A DNA stretch of 64,000 bases from Atlantibacter sp032062175 (GTDB lineage: Bacteria > Pseudomonadota > Gammaproteobacteria > Enterobacterales > Enterobacteriaceae), in assembly GCF_032062175.1 (NCBI RefSeq), contig NZ_DAMBQK010000001.1:186001-250000 (forward strand). The letters run 5' to 3'. The translations under genes and the position numbers were made by a program. The notes under the pieces are model-generated. The model did no database searches. It was not told where the DNA came from and was given only the letters and a program-made list of their open reading frames with translations. Positions 7,449 through 15,615 of this stretch are shown here, piece by piece; the stretch's first letter is position 1, and the number at the start of each line of letters is the position of its first letter.

Positions 7449-8411
7449 ATGGATAAATCCAGCCAGAGTCAGGATTTTGAACTACTCACCGAGATCGCTA
7501 TTGCGTACTACTGCGATGAGGTGACTCAGGAAGAGATCGCGAATCGTTTTGGTTTTTCCCGCATTAAAGTTGGCCGCCTGCTTAAGCGCGCCAAAGAAGA
7601 GGGCATTGTCGAAATCAATGTCCGCTACCATCCGGTATTCAGCACCCAGCTTGAAAAGCAGATGCAGGAGCGTTTCCCGATTAGCCGCGCGTTAATCGCC
7701 CTCGACCATAACGACGAAGACGAACAGCGCCGCCAGGTGGCTGCGTTAGTCTCGGGTTATCTCGCCAACAACCTGCGCGACAATATGGTGGTAACCGTCG
7801 GCCAGGGCCGCAACGTGGCGGCGGTGGCGGAATACACCAGCCCCATTCAGGCGAAAGATTGCCGCTTTATTTGCGGAATTGGCGGCACGCACCGCACCGG
7901 CGACGTGATTAACGCCGACCACATCAGCCGTCTGCTGGCGAAAAAATTTGGCGGCAGCAGCGAGTCGCTGTATGCGCCTGCCTATGTGGAAAACCCGGAA
8001 TTAAAAGCCGCGTTGATGCGCAATGGCACCATCAAAGAGACCCTCGATCGCGCTCGCAAGGCGGATATCGCGCTGGTGGGCATCGGCGATATGAACGAGA
8101 ACAGCTATATGGTCAAGCTGGGCTGGTTTACCCCGCAGGAAATTAACGACGCCAGCCTGAATCAGGGCGTCACCGGGGATATCGCGGGTTATGATTTCTT
8201 TAACGCCCAGGGCAAGCACGTTAATACCGTGATGGATGACCGGGTTATCGGGCTGAGCGTGGAAGAGCTGCGCCAGATCCCGTGTGTGATTGCCATCGCC
8301 TCGGAGAACACGAAAGCAATGTCGATTATGGGCGCGTTGCGCACCGGGGCGATTGATGTTATCGCCACCAGCGCGCGCAACATCCGCACGATTTTGAGTA
8401 TGACGCAGTAA
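7449..8411 (+). CDS. SorC/DeoR-type sugar-binding transcriptional regulator
   Basis: About 320 residues. The N-terminal helix-turn-helix reads DEVTQEEIANRFGFSRIKVGRLLKRAKEEG, typical of SorC-family regulators; the rest is a sugar-phosphate-binding domain of the glucosamine-isomerase-like fold (VTVGQGRNV, ICGIGGTHRTGD, LVGIGDM). An ATG at 7431 adds six residues but has no ribosome site; the ATG at 7449 has GGAGAA at 7433-7438, so it is preferred. It probably senses a phosphorylated intermediate such as an erythrulose phosphate and acts on the GTTCATNTGAAC boxes at 1343-1744. Effector and target are inference. Confidence 0.85.
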   Translation: MDKSSQSQDFELLTEIAIAYYCDEVTQEEIANRFGFSRIKVGRLLKRAKEEGIVEINVRYHPVFSTQLEKQMQERFPISRALIALDHNDEDEQRRQVAALVSGYLANNLRDNMVVTVGQGRNVAAVAEYTSPIQAKDCRFICGIGGTHRTGDVINADHISRLLAKKFGGSSESLYAPAYVENPELKAALMRNGTIKETLDRARKADIALVGIGDMNENSYMVKLGWFTPQEINDASLNQGVTGDIAGYDFFNAQGKHVNTVMDDRVIGLSVEELRQIPCVIAIASENTKAMSIMGALRTGAIDVIATSARNIRTILSMTQ

Positions 8412-8426
8412 GCGTTGCGGTTAGAA

Positions 8427-8457
8427 AAGGGGAGCCTTTCGGCTCCCTTCTGTTTTT
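8427..8457. terminator. Bidirectional terminator between regulator and iutA
   Basis: Stem GGGAGCC (8430-8436), loop TTTC or similar, GGCTCCC (8441-8447), flanked by A-rich sequence on the left and TTCTGTTTTT on the right. It sits between two convergent genes and can serve both. Confidence 0.8.
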
Positions 8458-10654
8458 AGAACAGTACCGAGTAATTCACCCCAAACGTACGCCCGCGACC
8501 TTTATAGGTATACAGATCGGCGGCACCGTAAGTGGGGCTGTACAACCCTGGCGCGCGCTGCCCCCAGGTGGTGGTGTAATCTTCATCCAACAGGTTTTCC
8601 ACGCTGAAGCTCACTTTACCCATCGGCAGGTTATAGCTGCTCAGCACATCAATGGTGTTATAACCCTCGATTTTCTTGCCGGCACTGTCGGTTAAGTCAA
8701 CGGTTTGCTGGGTCTGCACGCGCAGGCTCCAGTCGCCGGGTGCCCAGCCAACATACGCGGTGGCTTTAGACGGACTGGCGGCATCGACGGTCAGTTTTTC
8801 CCATTTCCCTTCCTGTTTGGTTTCCGATTTGATCACGTTAAAGGTCGCGCCGGTGCTCCAGTCGCTGTCGGCAAAGAAGTAATCCACCGCGCCCTCAAGC
8901 CCGTAAATTCGGCGTTCGTCATCATCCAGATTGATGGTCATGTCGGTTTTGTTAATGGAAATGGTTTTGTCCGACAGGGAATAGTACGCCGCCAGTTGGG
9001 TACGCAGATTATCCCCGGTATAGCGCCAGCCGAGCTCATATGCGTTCACTTTGATGCCGTCCAGCGTGGAGTCGTTAACGTTGACGCTATTCAGCAACTG
9101 GTAATGACCATTATTCAGGCGGTAAGTGCCGGAGCCGTAATACTTCGCCAGATCCGGGATTTCAAAGCCCTGAGAGAAGTTAAACCAGGTTTGCTGGCGT
9201 TCAGTCAGGTGCGCCAGCAGACCGGCGTTAAACAGGAAGTTGTTGTAGTCGGTTTTGCCGCCGGGCACCGCGTCCGCGGAAGTCGCTGCCCCGGTAGCGA
9301 TGGCCTGCTGCTGGGCGTAGCCGATGAAATCATTCACTTTGTTTTCAGTGTGCTGGTAACGCACGCCGCCGCTCAGGGTAAAGATGTCGTTAATGTCATA
9401 GCTGGTCTGGAGGAACGGCGCGAGGTTAGTGATGCTGTAGCTCGGGTAGCGCCCCACGTTATAGCTATTTTCCAGCGTCATCCCGCCGGACTGCTGGGCT
9501 TTCGCCAGATCGAAGAATTGCTGGTTGGCGTCGAAAGTTTCATGTTCAGCGTCCACGCCGTAAGTCAAATTCAGGCTGTCGAATAAGGTACTGTTAAGCG
9601 TTAGCTTGCCGCCGTAAAAATCGGTTTGCTGCTGGGAGGCACCAATACTGGTGACGCCGGTGCGGCCCAGAGTGGGGAACGGATAAAACGTCAGGGACTC
9701 ATCGCGATAATAAATCTGCGCCACCATATCCTGGCCCCAGAAATCGGTGTTGGAATATTGCAGATTGATTAAGTGACGCTCGGTTGCCGGAATACGGTCA
9801 GAATCGAGATTGCTGGCGTTATAGGCTTTGCCCTGGCCGGTAACGGCGGAGAAGTTACGGCCCAGATACAGGCCGTGATCGCCATCCGCCTGGCTTTTAT
9901 AGTACTGGGTGGTGAGCTGGAGCTGCTGGGTATCATTAATATTAATCGTCCCGGTGCCCATCACGTCCAGACGGTCGGAATACTGTAAGCCAGTCTGGGT
10001 ATTATCGATGATAACTTCATCACCGTTGCCGTCATACCAGCCGCCAAATCGTTGGTAGGAAACGGACATGCGGCCCGATGCGTTATCGTTGCCACCGCTC
10101 ACCGCCGCCGCGACGTTTTCATCGTGATCGTTATGGCTGTTGAAGCCGCTTTTCCCGCCCAGTTGCAGCTCTACTTCCTGCTCCGGCTGGCCTTTTTTGG
10201 TCACGATATTAATCAACCCACCAGTGCTACCGCCGCCATACAGCGATGTCGCGCCGGAAATGACTTCGATGCGCTCGATGTTAAACGGATCGATGGCATC
10301 CAACTGGCGGCTGTCGGTACGCGACGAGTTCAGGCGCACGCCGTCAACCATCACCATCATCGAACGGCCGCGCATATTCATGCCGTAGTTGGTGCGGCCC
10401 TGGCTGCTGACGTCCATCCCTGGGATCAACTGAGCGAGGATCTCTTTGATCTCTTTCCCGCCCTGCATCTGTTGTGCGATTTCCTGCTTTTCGATCACCC
10501 AGGTGGTTTGCGCCATATCGGTGGCGCTGCGATGCGCGCGGTTGGCAGAGACCACCAGAGTATCTTCTTTGGTATCAGCAGCGAAAGCGGGCGCGGAGAG
10601 CATGGCGAGCAGCACAGGGTTCAGCACCCAGCGGGTACGGCGATTGGCTATCAT
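8456..10654 (-). CDS. iutA: TonB-dependent ferric aerobactin-type receptor IutA
   Basis: A 732-residue outer-membrane receptor, the usual IutA length. It has a signal peptide ending APAFA (cleavage near residue 25), a TonB box EDTLVV at about 30-35, a plug domain containing IPGMDVSSQGRTNYGMNMRGR and GGGSTGGLINIVTKK, and a 22-strand barrel ending in NYSVLF with a terminal Phe. IutA-specific stretches are visible (SRTDSRQLDAIDPFNIERIEVISGA, SADAVPGG). It imports ferric hydroxamate-citrate siderophores of the aerobactin class. No iucABCD synthesis genes are adjacent, so it may serve siderophores from other microbes. A Fur box lies in the divergent promoter region. The sequence is clearly diverged from the plasmid/virulence IutA. 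Confidence 0.9.
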   Translation of the reverse strand: MIANRRTRWVLNPVLLAMLSAPAFAADTKEDTLVVSANRAHRSATDMAQTTWVIEKQEIAQQMQGGKEIKEILAQLIPGMDVSSQGRTNYGMNMRGRSMMVMVDGVRLNSSRTDSRQLDAIDPFNIERIEVISGATSLYGGGSTGGLINIVTKKGQPEQEVELQLGGKSGFNSHNDHDENVAAAVSGGNDNASGRMSVSYQRFGGWYDGNGDEVIIDNTQTGLQYSDRLDVMGTGTININDTQQLQLTTQYYKSQADGDHGLYLGRNFSAVTGQGKAYNASNLDSDRIPATERHLINLQYSNTDFWGQDMVAQIYYRDESLTFYPFPTLGRTGVTSIGASQQQTDFYGGKLTLNSTLFDSLNLTYGVDAEHETFDANQQFFDLAKAQQSGGMTLENSYNVGRYPSYSITNLAPFLQTSYDINDIFTLSGGVRYQHTENKVNDFIGYAQQQAIATGAATSADAVPGGKTDYNNFLFNAGLLAHLTERQQTWFNFSQGFEIPDLAKYYGSGTYRLNNGHYQLLNSVNVNDSTLDGIKVNAYELGWRYTGDNLRTQLAAYYSLSDKTISINKTDMTINLDDDERRIYGLEGAVDYFFADSDWSTGATFNVIKSETKQEGKWEKLTVDAASPSKATAYVGWAPGDWSLRVQTQQTVDLTDSAGKKIEGYNTIDVLSSYNLPMGKVSFSVENLLDEDYTTTWGQRAPGLYSPTYGAADLYTYKGRGRTFGVNYSVLF

Positions 10655-10734
10655 CAGTTGTTATTCCATTAAGTTAAGTGCCTTGCCCCGATAAAAAGCG
10701 CAGCACAAGCAGTTGCAGAAGCATTTATTTGAAT

Positions 10735-10749
10735 TGGTAATTATTCTCA
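10735..10749. promoter_or_regulatory. Fur box between iutA and siderophore reductase gene
   Basis: On the reverse strand TGAGAATAATTACCA matches the 7-1-7 Fur consensus TGATAATnATTATCA at 12 of 14 informative positions. A second, weaker overlapping copy follows at about 10747-10761. The site sits in the 219-bp gap between the divergent iutA and reductase genes, so iron repression of both is likely. Confidence 0.75.
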
Positions 10750-10873
10750 TAATGATATTTATTACATTTACAAAGACAAGCGTTTTTGCAATATTTGCTT
10801 GCAAATCTCCATTAATATTTCCTTATTTATTGAGAGGTTATCCAACTCGCCGGACCTCTAAGGACTCATCGCT

Positions 10874-11749
10874 ATGGCCGCCAGCTATCGACTCTTCAAC
10901 CTCACGCTGAAATCACGGCATCACATCACGCCTTCACTGCTGCGCTGCGTATTTACCGGCGATGATGTGGCGCAGATGAAGCATGACGCGCCGGATCAGC
11001 GCATCAAACTGTTGTTCAGTGAAAACGGTGAGTTTCCGCCGGGATTAGGGAAGGGGGAGAACTGGTACCAGGATTATCTGGCGTTGACGAAAGAGATACG
11101 TCCCGTGATGCGGACCTATACACTCCGAGCCTTGCGCCGCGATGCACGGGAAATGGACGTCGAGTTCGTACTGCATGGGGAAAAGGGTCCGGCATCGCGC
11201 TGGGCCACGCACGCATGCCCTGGCGAGCGGCTGTTGGTGGTTGCACCGGATGCGGCATTTGATGGCGACAGCGGCGGCTACGAGTGGCTGCCGCCTGTGC
11301 AGGTAAACCAGGCGTTGCTGATTGCCGATGAAACCGCGCTGCCTGCCGTCCTGGGCATTCTTGAACAGCTGGCGAAATCCGCGCATCCGCCTGAGGTTCA
11401 GGCGTTTATAGAAGTGCCGCATAAAGAAGATATTCATGACGTAAGCGCGTTTAGTTTTGCCCGCGTGCGCTGGATTGCGCGAGAGTCCGATCGCTTTGGC
11501 GAAGCGCTGCTGGATGCGGTTAAAGCGAACGTGGATATTCCTGACTGGGCGCAGTGCCAGGCGCAGTCGCTGGTCTCCAGCAGCTTACTGGAAGATGACA
11601 TCTGGGAGCGCGCCGAAGGCAAAAAACCGTTTTATGCCTGGGTAGCCGGCGAGTCGTCGACCGTGAAAAACCTGCGTCGCTATCTGACCGGCGATCGCAA
11701 CCTTGACCGGGCCTGCGTGAACTTTATGGCCTACTGGAGCAACAAATAA
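10874..11749 (+). CDS. Siderophore-interacting protein (ViuB/YqjH-like ferric-siderophore reductase)
   Basis: A 291-residue cytosolic flavoprotein of the SIP family. The N-terminal FAD-binding barrel has the flavin motif RTYTLR; the C-terminal NAD(P)H-binding SIP domain includes LLIADETALPAVLGILEQL and a terminal aromatic segment (FMAYWSNK). Such proteins reduce iron in imported ferric siderophores so that it is released. It is divergent from iutA with a shared Fur box, so the pair looks like an uptake-and-release module. An AAGGA element at 10860-10864 supports the ATG at 10874. E. coli YqjH is shorter (about 254 residues); this one resembles the longer ViuB-type proteins. Confidence 0.85.
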   Translation: MAASYRLFNLTLKSRHHITPSLLRCVFTGDDVAQMKHDAPDQRIKLLFSENGEFPPGLGKGENWYQDYLALTKEIRPVMRTYTLRALRRDAREMDVEFVLHGEKGPASRWATHACPGERLLVVAPDAAFDGDSGGYEWLPPVQVNQALLIADETALPAVLGILEQLAKSAHPPEVQAFIEVPHKEDIHDVSAFSFARVRWIARESDRFGEALLDAVKANVDIPDWAQCQAQSLVSSSLLEDDIWERAEGKKPFYAWVAGESSTVKNLRRYLTGDRNLDRACVNFMAYWSNK

Positions 11750-11751
11750 CG

Positions 11752-12426
11752 TTACGCCTCCAGCGGTGCAATCAACTCCGCCCCCTGATTTCTGATATTC
11801 CCGACGCTGCGTGTTACCGGATGCCAGGTAAAATCCCCCGCCGGAACTGCGCCTGTTTTGACTATCTCTTCCGCTTCTTTTCCGCCGATATCCTGGCTCA
11901 TCCACGCCAGTGCGGCTTCCGGCGTCAGGACCAGAGGGCGTCGGTCGTGAATATCAATCAGCCCCTTATCTGCGGCTGCGGTAACAATCAGAAAGCCTTC
12001 GTTTTCATCGCCGCGCTCAAACGGCGTACTGCCGATGGCAGCGAAAAACAGCGGTTTCCCATCCTGACGATAGATAAAATACGGCTGCTTTTTATCGCCT
12101 TCTTTTTTCCATTCAAACCATCCGTCGGCGAAAACAATCGCCCGCCCATGCTGCCACAGCGGCTTGAACATGCGACTGGTTGCAGCGGTTTCGACTCGCG
12201 CGTTGATCAACGGCGCTTTGTTCCACCAGCCCGGCGCGTAGCCCCAGTGGACGGGAGCGAGATGCAACTGCTCATCGCGCTCGTTTAACAGCAGCACTCT
12301 GGTGCCTGGCGCAACGTTGTAGCGGCCAATGGGTTCAGGATCGTAAGGGATATCGCGTTCGAGTTGTTCAGCCAACTGGCTGAGATAGGCTTCACGCGTT
12401 TGCGCCTGGGCGAAACGTCCGCACAT
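11752..12426 (-). CDS. yedK: SRAP-domain abasic-site DNA-protein crosslink protein YedK
   Basis: A 224-residue SRAP (HMCES/YedK) protein. The catalytic Cys2, exposed after Met removal, is present in MCGRFAQ. INARVET and DIHDRRPLVL supply the conserved Asn, Glu and His that shape the active site. The protein forms a thiazolidine crosslink with abasic sites in single-stranded DNA and shields them. It converges on the siderophore reductase gene with only 2 bp between stops. In E. coli yedK sits elsewhere on the chromosome, so its position here is a local rearrangement or insertion. Confidence 0.92.
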   Translation of the reverse strand: MCGRFAQAQTREAYLSQLAEQLERDIPYDPEPIGRYNVAPGTRVLLLNERDEQLHLAPVHWGYAPGWWNKAPLINARVETAATSRMFKPLWQHGRAIVFADGWFEWKKEGDKKQPYFIYRQDGKPLFFAAIGSTPFERGDENEGFLIVTAAADKGLIDIHDRRPLVLTPEAALAWMSQDIGGKEAEEIVKTGAVPAGDFTWHPVTRSVGNIRNQGAELIAPLEA

Positions 12427-12524
12427 AGTGACCTCCCGTGTTTAAGGGAAGTATAGGTAAGACAGAGGGAAAGGATTCCACAAGATACTCATGTGGCTGA
12501 ATATATAATTGCAATTTACAAGGA

Positions 12525-12545
12525 GGGGAGGGGGCAAGCCCCCTA
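12525..12545 (-). terminator. GC hairpin downstream of the O-acetylation cassette
   Basis: Inverted repeat GGGGGC (12530-12535) and GCCCCC (12538-12543) lies just after the stop of the AlgX-like gene on the reverse strand. No T-tract follows, so it is a weak terminator candidate or an mRNA 3'-end stabiliser. Confidence 0.4.
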
Positions 12546-12552
12546 TTAGGTA

Positions 12553-13632
12553 TTATGGCAATGTTGTGAAAAATTTTGACATTGCGTCTCGCTCAACAAC
12601 AGTGACAAAAACATAATCGACATTATATTTTTTTACCAGTGATTTGACTTGCTCTGGTGTTACCTCATTGTAATGCACCATGATGACATCTTTAAACATA
12701 CGCATCATATAGGGAGACATAGCGCTACCAAATGAATCACGTAGCCATAATACTTTTGAATTCTGGTAATGATTAACTGCGCTAACCCAGACCGGAGATG
12801 AAGGAGATGGCACCTGCAAATAGTTACCCAGCATTTTGATGGCACCAGATTTTTCATCTAAAACAAAAGTATAGTTATTTGTGATGTTAATATTATTAAT
12901 ATCGGAACGAATATCTGTGTTATACGAACCGATACGTAAAAACCTTGCAAGGTCGCCGCCAATGGATGGGTTAAAACTAAAGCTTGATGCATCGATACGG
13001 GAGACTACTGCATTTATTTGCGGATTTTTTAGGGAGGCCATTAAAGTTGTAAACCCGACCCATGCCCCGTAACTGTTCCAGTGAGTATCAGTTTTATAGT
13101 AAAGCAAGTGTTGGTCGGATTTTTTTTGCAAAAGAGAACCATAGATATCCACGTAGATATCAGGTTGCTTCTGCTGAATGACGTCACGGAACTGAACATT
13201 ATAATGCTTATCCCATGAAGGGAGTTCCTCACTGTATATAGAGTCCTTATCAGGACTAATCATAATTTTGAAGTTCTGAACGCCGTTATCTTTAAACCAG
13301 GAGTCCCAGGCAACGATGGTCTTATCTATTGCTTCTACAACAGGCATATCGGACTCTTTTATCCCTTCAATTTTATACTGAAGGGAACGGGAAAAATTGT
13401 TTCCCATAAACAACCATCCGTTGCGGCCAACCATCACTTCGCCAGGGTCGGTTGATAAGCCAAGCCTGTAGCCCGCAAATCCAATCAGCGTCAATACAGA
13501 ATCAACGTTGAATAGACGTTCTTTTTTAAGGGACAATGATTTTTCTTGAACCATGGTTATAATATTAACTATAGGGAGTACCGCTAACAGGATGAGAATG
13601 ATCGCGATGAAGCGAAAAAGTTTCTTTTTCAT
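12553..13632 (-). CDS. AlgX/AlgJ-like SGNH-fold polysaccharide O-acetyltransferase
   Basis: A 359-residue protein with one N-terminal membrane anchor (residues 7-28) and a periplasmic domain. The signature of alginate O-acetylation proteins is readable: Asp182 and His184 in TDTHWN and Ser300 in RDSFG, matching the Asp-His-Ser triad of AlgJ/AlgX. GRNGWLF near residue 70 is another family block. It would take acetyl groups delivered across the membrane by the MBOAT partner and place them on an extracytoplasmic polysaccharide. It begins 14 bp after the MBOAT stop with AAGGGAT ahead of the ATG, so the two are co-translated. Base composition is much more AT-rich than the backbone. The polysaccharide acceptor is unknown. 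Confidence 0.85.
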   Translation of the reverse strand: MKKKLFRFIAIILILLAVLPIVNIITMVQEKSLSLKKERLFNVDSVLTLIGFAGYRLGLSTDPGEVMVGRNGWLFMGNNFSRSLQYKIEGIKESDMPVVEAIDKTIVAWDSWFKDNGVQNFKIMISPDKDSIYSEELPSWDKHYNVQFRDVIQQKQPDIYVDIYGSLLQKKSDQHLLYYKTDTHWNSYGAWVGFTTLMASLKNPQINAVVSRIDASSFSFNPSIGGDLARFLRIGSYNTDIRSDINNINITNNYTFVLDEKSGAIKMLGNYLQVPSPSSPVWVSAVNHYQNSKVLWLRDSFGSAMSPYMMRMFKDVIMVHYNEVTPEQVKSLVKKYNVDYVFVTVVERDAMSKFFTTLP

Positions 13633-13646
13633 TTTTGAAACATCCC

Positions 13647-15122
13647 TTAAAAATTAAAATATAAAAATACGGTACTGGTACTTCTTAAAGCAAAGTACAC
13701 GGCAATGACTGTTAAACATGCTATAGAAATCATGCACTTATAGGTTGTTTTTGTTTGAAGAACTATTTCTATTGAGTTTTTTTGCGTCATTATAATAAAT
13801 GATACAATAATCATGAAGAATTGGCCTGCATATCCTGCTATTCCAGCAGGCAACAGACTATAAAGAGTATCAAAAAGTACACCAAGCATTGAGAGATTAT
13901 TAATTGGCACATTTGCAACATCCATGGCTTTAAATGAGTCAATATTAAACATTGAACTAATTATTTGGGTCGCATCCTCTACTGAATGGGCTCGGAAAAA
14001 AATCCATGCGATGTTAACAAACATAAATGTAATGAACCATGCAACTGGTTTTGGCAGAGACCATCCAGTCTTAGACCAAAATCGATGTATGACCAGCGCT
14101 GCACCATGCATGGCACCCCAGATTATGAACATCCAGCTCGCGCCATGCCATAACCCACCAATCACAAATGTCAGAGCTAAGTTGAAATAGGTTCGGAGTT
14201 CTCCGGCGCGATTTCCGCCCAGTGGAATGTAAATATAATCACGCAGATAGCGCCCCAGGGTAATATGCCATCTGCGCCAAAAATCCTGAATATCTAACGA
14301 CTTATACGGTGAGAAAAGGTTAACAGGATGTAAGATATTAAACAGTAAGGCGGCACCGATAGCCATGTCGCAATATCCACTAAAATCAAAGTATAACTGA
14401 AACGTATACGATAAGCTCGTGACCCATGCGCTATAGAAATTATGGATATAGCCGGGTAAAAAACCCAGATTTGCCCATTCTGCGAACATATCTGCCAGGA
14501 CAACTTTCTTAAAAAGTCCAATCCCAAAAATCATTAAGCCTAACAGGATATTTTTATACTTAATGGTTAAATTCCATTTTGAGGCAAACTGACCCATCAT
14601 TTCCTTATGATGAAGTATCGGCCCGGCAATTAGATGAGGAAAGAACGTAACAAATAACGTGTAATTGACAAAATCATACTCAGTAGCTTTGCCTTTGTAA
14701 CTATCCACTAAAAATGCGATTTGCGTAAAGGTGTAAAAACTAATGCCCAAAGGCAGAATAATTTCTGCTAGCTGAAAGTGAGTGCCTACGAACTGATTTA
14801 AATTATCAATAAAAAAATTAGAATACTTGTAATGGCCTAACACTAAAATATTAACAATTATTCCAAATGTAAGGATGATTTTTCGCTTTTTTGTACTGTG
14901 TTTGGTTTTTAATGAACATTCGGATCCAATAATGTAGTTAAATATTATTGAGCCTAACATTAATGGTATGTATGCAACACTCCAATAACCATAAAAGAAA
15001 AAACTGGCTAAAACCAGCCAAAATTTCCCAGCTTTAAATAATCGTTGCTTGTTGAGTAAAAAATAAACAATGAAGACGATGGGCAAAAAAGCAAACATGA
15101 ATATAGGTGAACTGAATACCAT
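13647..15122 (-). CDS. MBOAT-family AlgI-like acetyl transferase
   Basis: A 491-residue polytopic membrane O-acyltransferase. Family blocks are DFWRRWHITLGRYLRDYIYIPLGGNR (start near 280; split here only for description) and GGLWHGASWMFIIWGAMHG with the catalytic His326. It moves acetyl groups from the cytosol to the periplasmic side for the AlgX-like partner encoded next. No alginate or cellulose synthesis genes are in view, so this is a stand-alone two-gene cassette. It is AT-rich and adjacent to tRNA-Pro, which suggests acquisition by transfer. It could also resemble DltB or the cellulose-linked WssH; the TDTHWN partner favours the AlgI group. Confidence 0.87.
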   Translation of the reverse strand: MVFSSPIFMFAFLPIVFIVYFLLNKQRLFKAGKFWLVLASFFFYGYWSVAYIPLMLGSIIFNYIIGSECSLKTKHSTKKRKIILTFGIIVNILVLGHYKYSNFFIDNLNQFVGTHFQLAEIILPLGISFYTFTQIAFLVDSYKGKATEYDFVNYTLFVTFFPHLIAGPILHHKEMMGQFASKWNLTIKYKNILLGLMIFGIGLFKKVVLADMFAEWANLGFLPGYIHNFYSAWVTSLSYTFQLYFDFSGYCDMAIGAALLFNILHPVNLFSPYKSLDIQDFWRRWHITLGRYLRDYIYIPLGGNRAGELRTYFNLALTFVIGGLWHGASWMFIIWGAMHGAALVIHRFWSKTGWSLPKPVAWFITFMFVNIAWIFFRAHSVEDATQIISSMFNIDSFKAMDVANVPINNLSMLGVLFDTLYSLLPAGIAGYAGQFFMIIVSFIIMTQKNSIEIVLQTKTTYKCMISIACLTVIAVYFALRSTSTVFLYFNF

Positions 15123-15462
15123 TTCAGAACTCTCGTCAGCGTTACATAAAATTACGTGAGGAAGATCACTTTCGACATCGAATGTATCGAACGCATTCTA
15201 GCGGTAATTTAAGTTTTAAGGCGAGCTATTTTGGGGCGCTTTTATAAGATTTTTTTATGGTGTTTTTAAGTTAATAATTGCGATCGTAGGTGTATTAAAG
15301 AATTATTAGCATTATAAATCGTTACTTCATCTAAATTTGAAACAAAATAACGGGGGCAATAGTAATTTGCAATATTTTTTCCTTTCTGAAAAGGTGATTT
15401 GTTACCACTAAATCGCAGGCATAAAAAAACCAACCGCAATGGGTTGGTTTTTTAGGGAATTT
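15123..15462. other. AT-rich intergenic region between the MBOAT gene and tRNA-Pro
   Basis: About 340 bp of low-GC DNA holding the upstream region of the MBOAT gene and, at its right edge, the tRNA terminator. A TATAAT on the reverse strand (15311-15316) could be a -10 for the cassette, but no good -35 was seen. I found no direct repeat of the tRNA 3' end and no integrase. Confidence 0.5.
15426..15453 (-). terminator. Intrinsic terminator of tRNA-Pro
   Basis: On the reverse strand AAACCAACC, loop CATTG-like, GGTTGGTTTTTTT forms a compact stem followed by seven T residues, starting about 10 bp after the CCA end of the tRNA. Confidence 0.85.
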
Positions 15463-15539
15463 TGGTCGGCACGAGAGGATTTGAACCTCCGACCCCTGAC
15501 ACCCCATGACAGTGCGCTACCAGGCTGCGCTACGTGCCG
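15463..15539 (-). tRNA. proL: tRNA-Pro (anticodon GGG)
   Basis: 77 bases including an encoded CCA. The reverse strand starts CGGCACGTAGCGCAGCCTGG, contains the anticodon loop ATGGGGT giving GGG, and the T-arm GGAGGTTCAAATCCTC. It matches the enterobacterial ProL tRNA, which reads CCC/CCU codons. Here it marks the border between conserved yejM and an AT-rich accessory segment; tRNA genes are common insertion points. Confidence 0.96.
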
Positions 15540-15553
15540 ATTTGTGGTCGCTA

Positions 15554-15581
15554 ATACTACCTGTTTCCACGCTGATTGCAA
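15554..15581 (-). promoter_or_regulatory. Candidate promoter of tRNA-Pro
   Basis: On the reverse strand TTGCAA (15576-15581), a 16-bp spacer, then TAGTAT (15554-15559), ending about 15 bp before the mature tRNA 5' end. Confidence 0.6.
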
Positions 15582-15615
15582 GGGCGCGCTTACCGAGTGA
15601 TTTATAATTAATCAA

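Noticed and set aside
15123..15462. Possible tRNA attachment site or JUMPstart/ops element near the O-acetylation cassette
   Set aside because: I saw no copy of the tRNA 3' end at lower coordinates and no integrase; the GCGGTAAT near 15200 is not the ops sequence and is in the wrong context.
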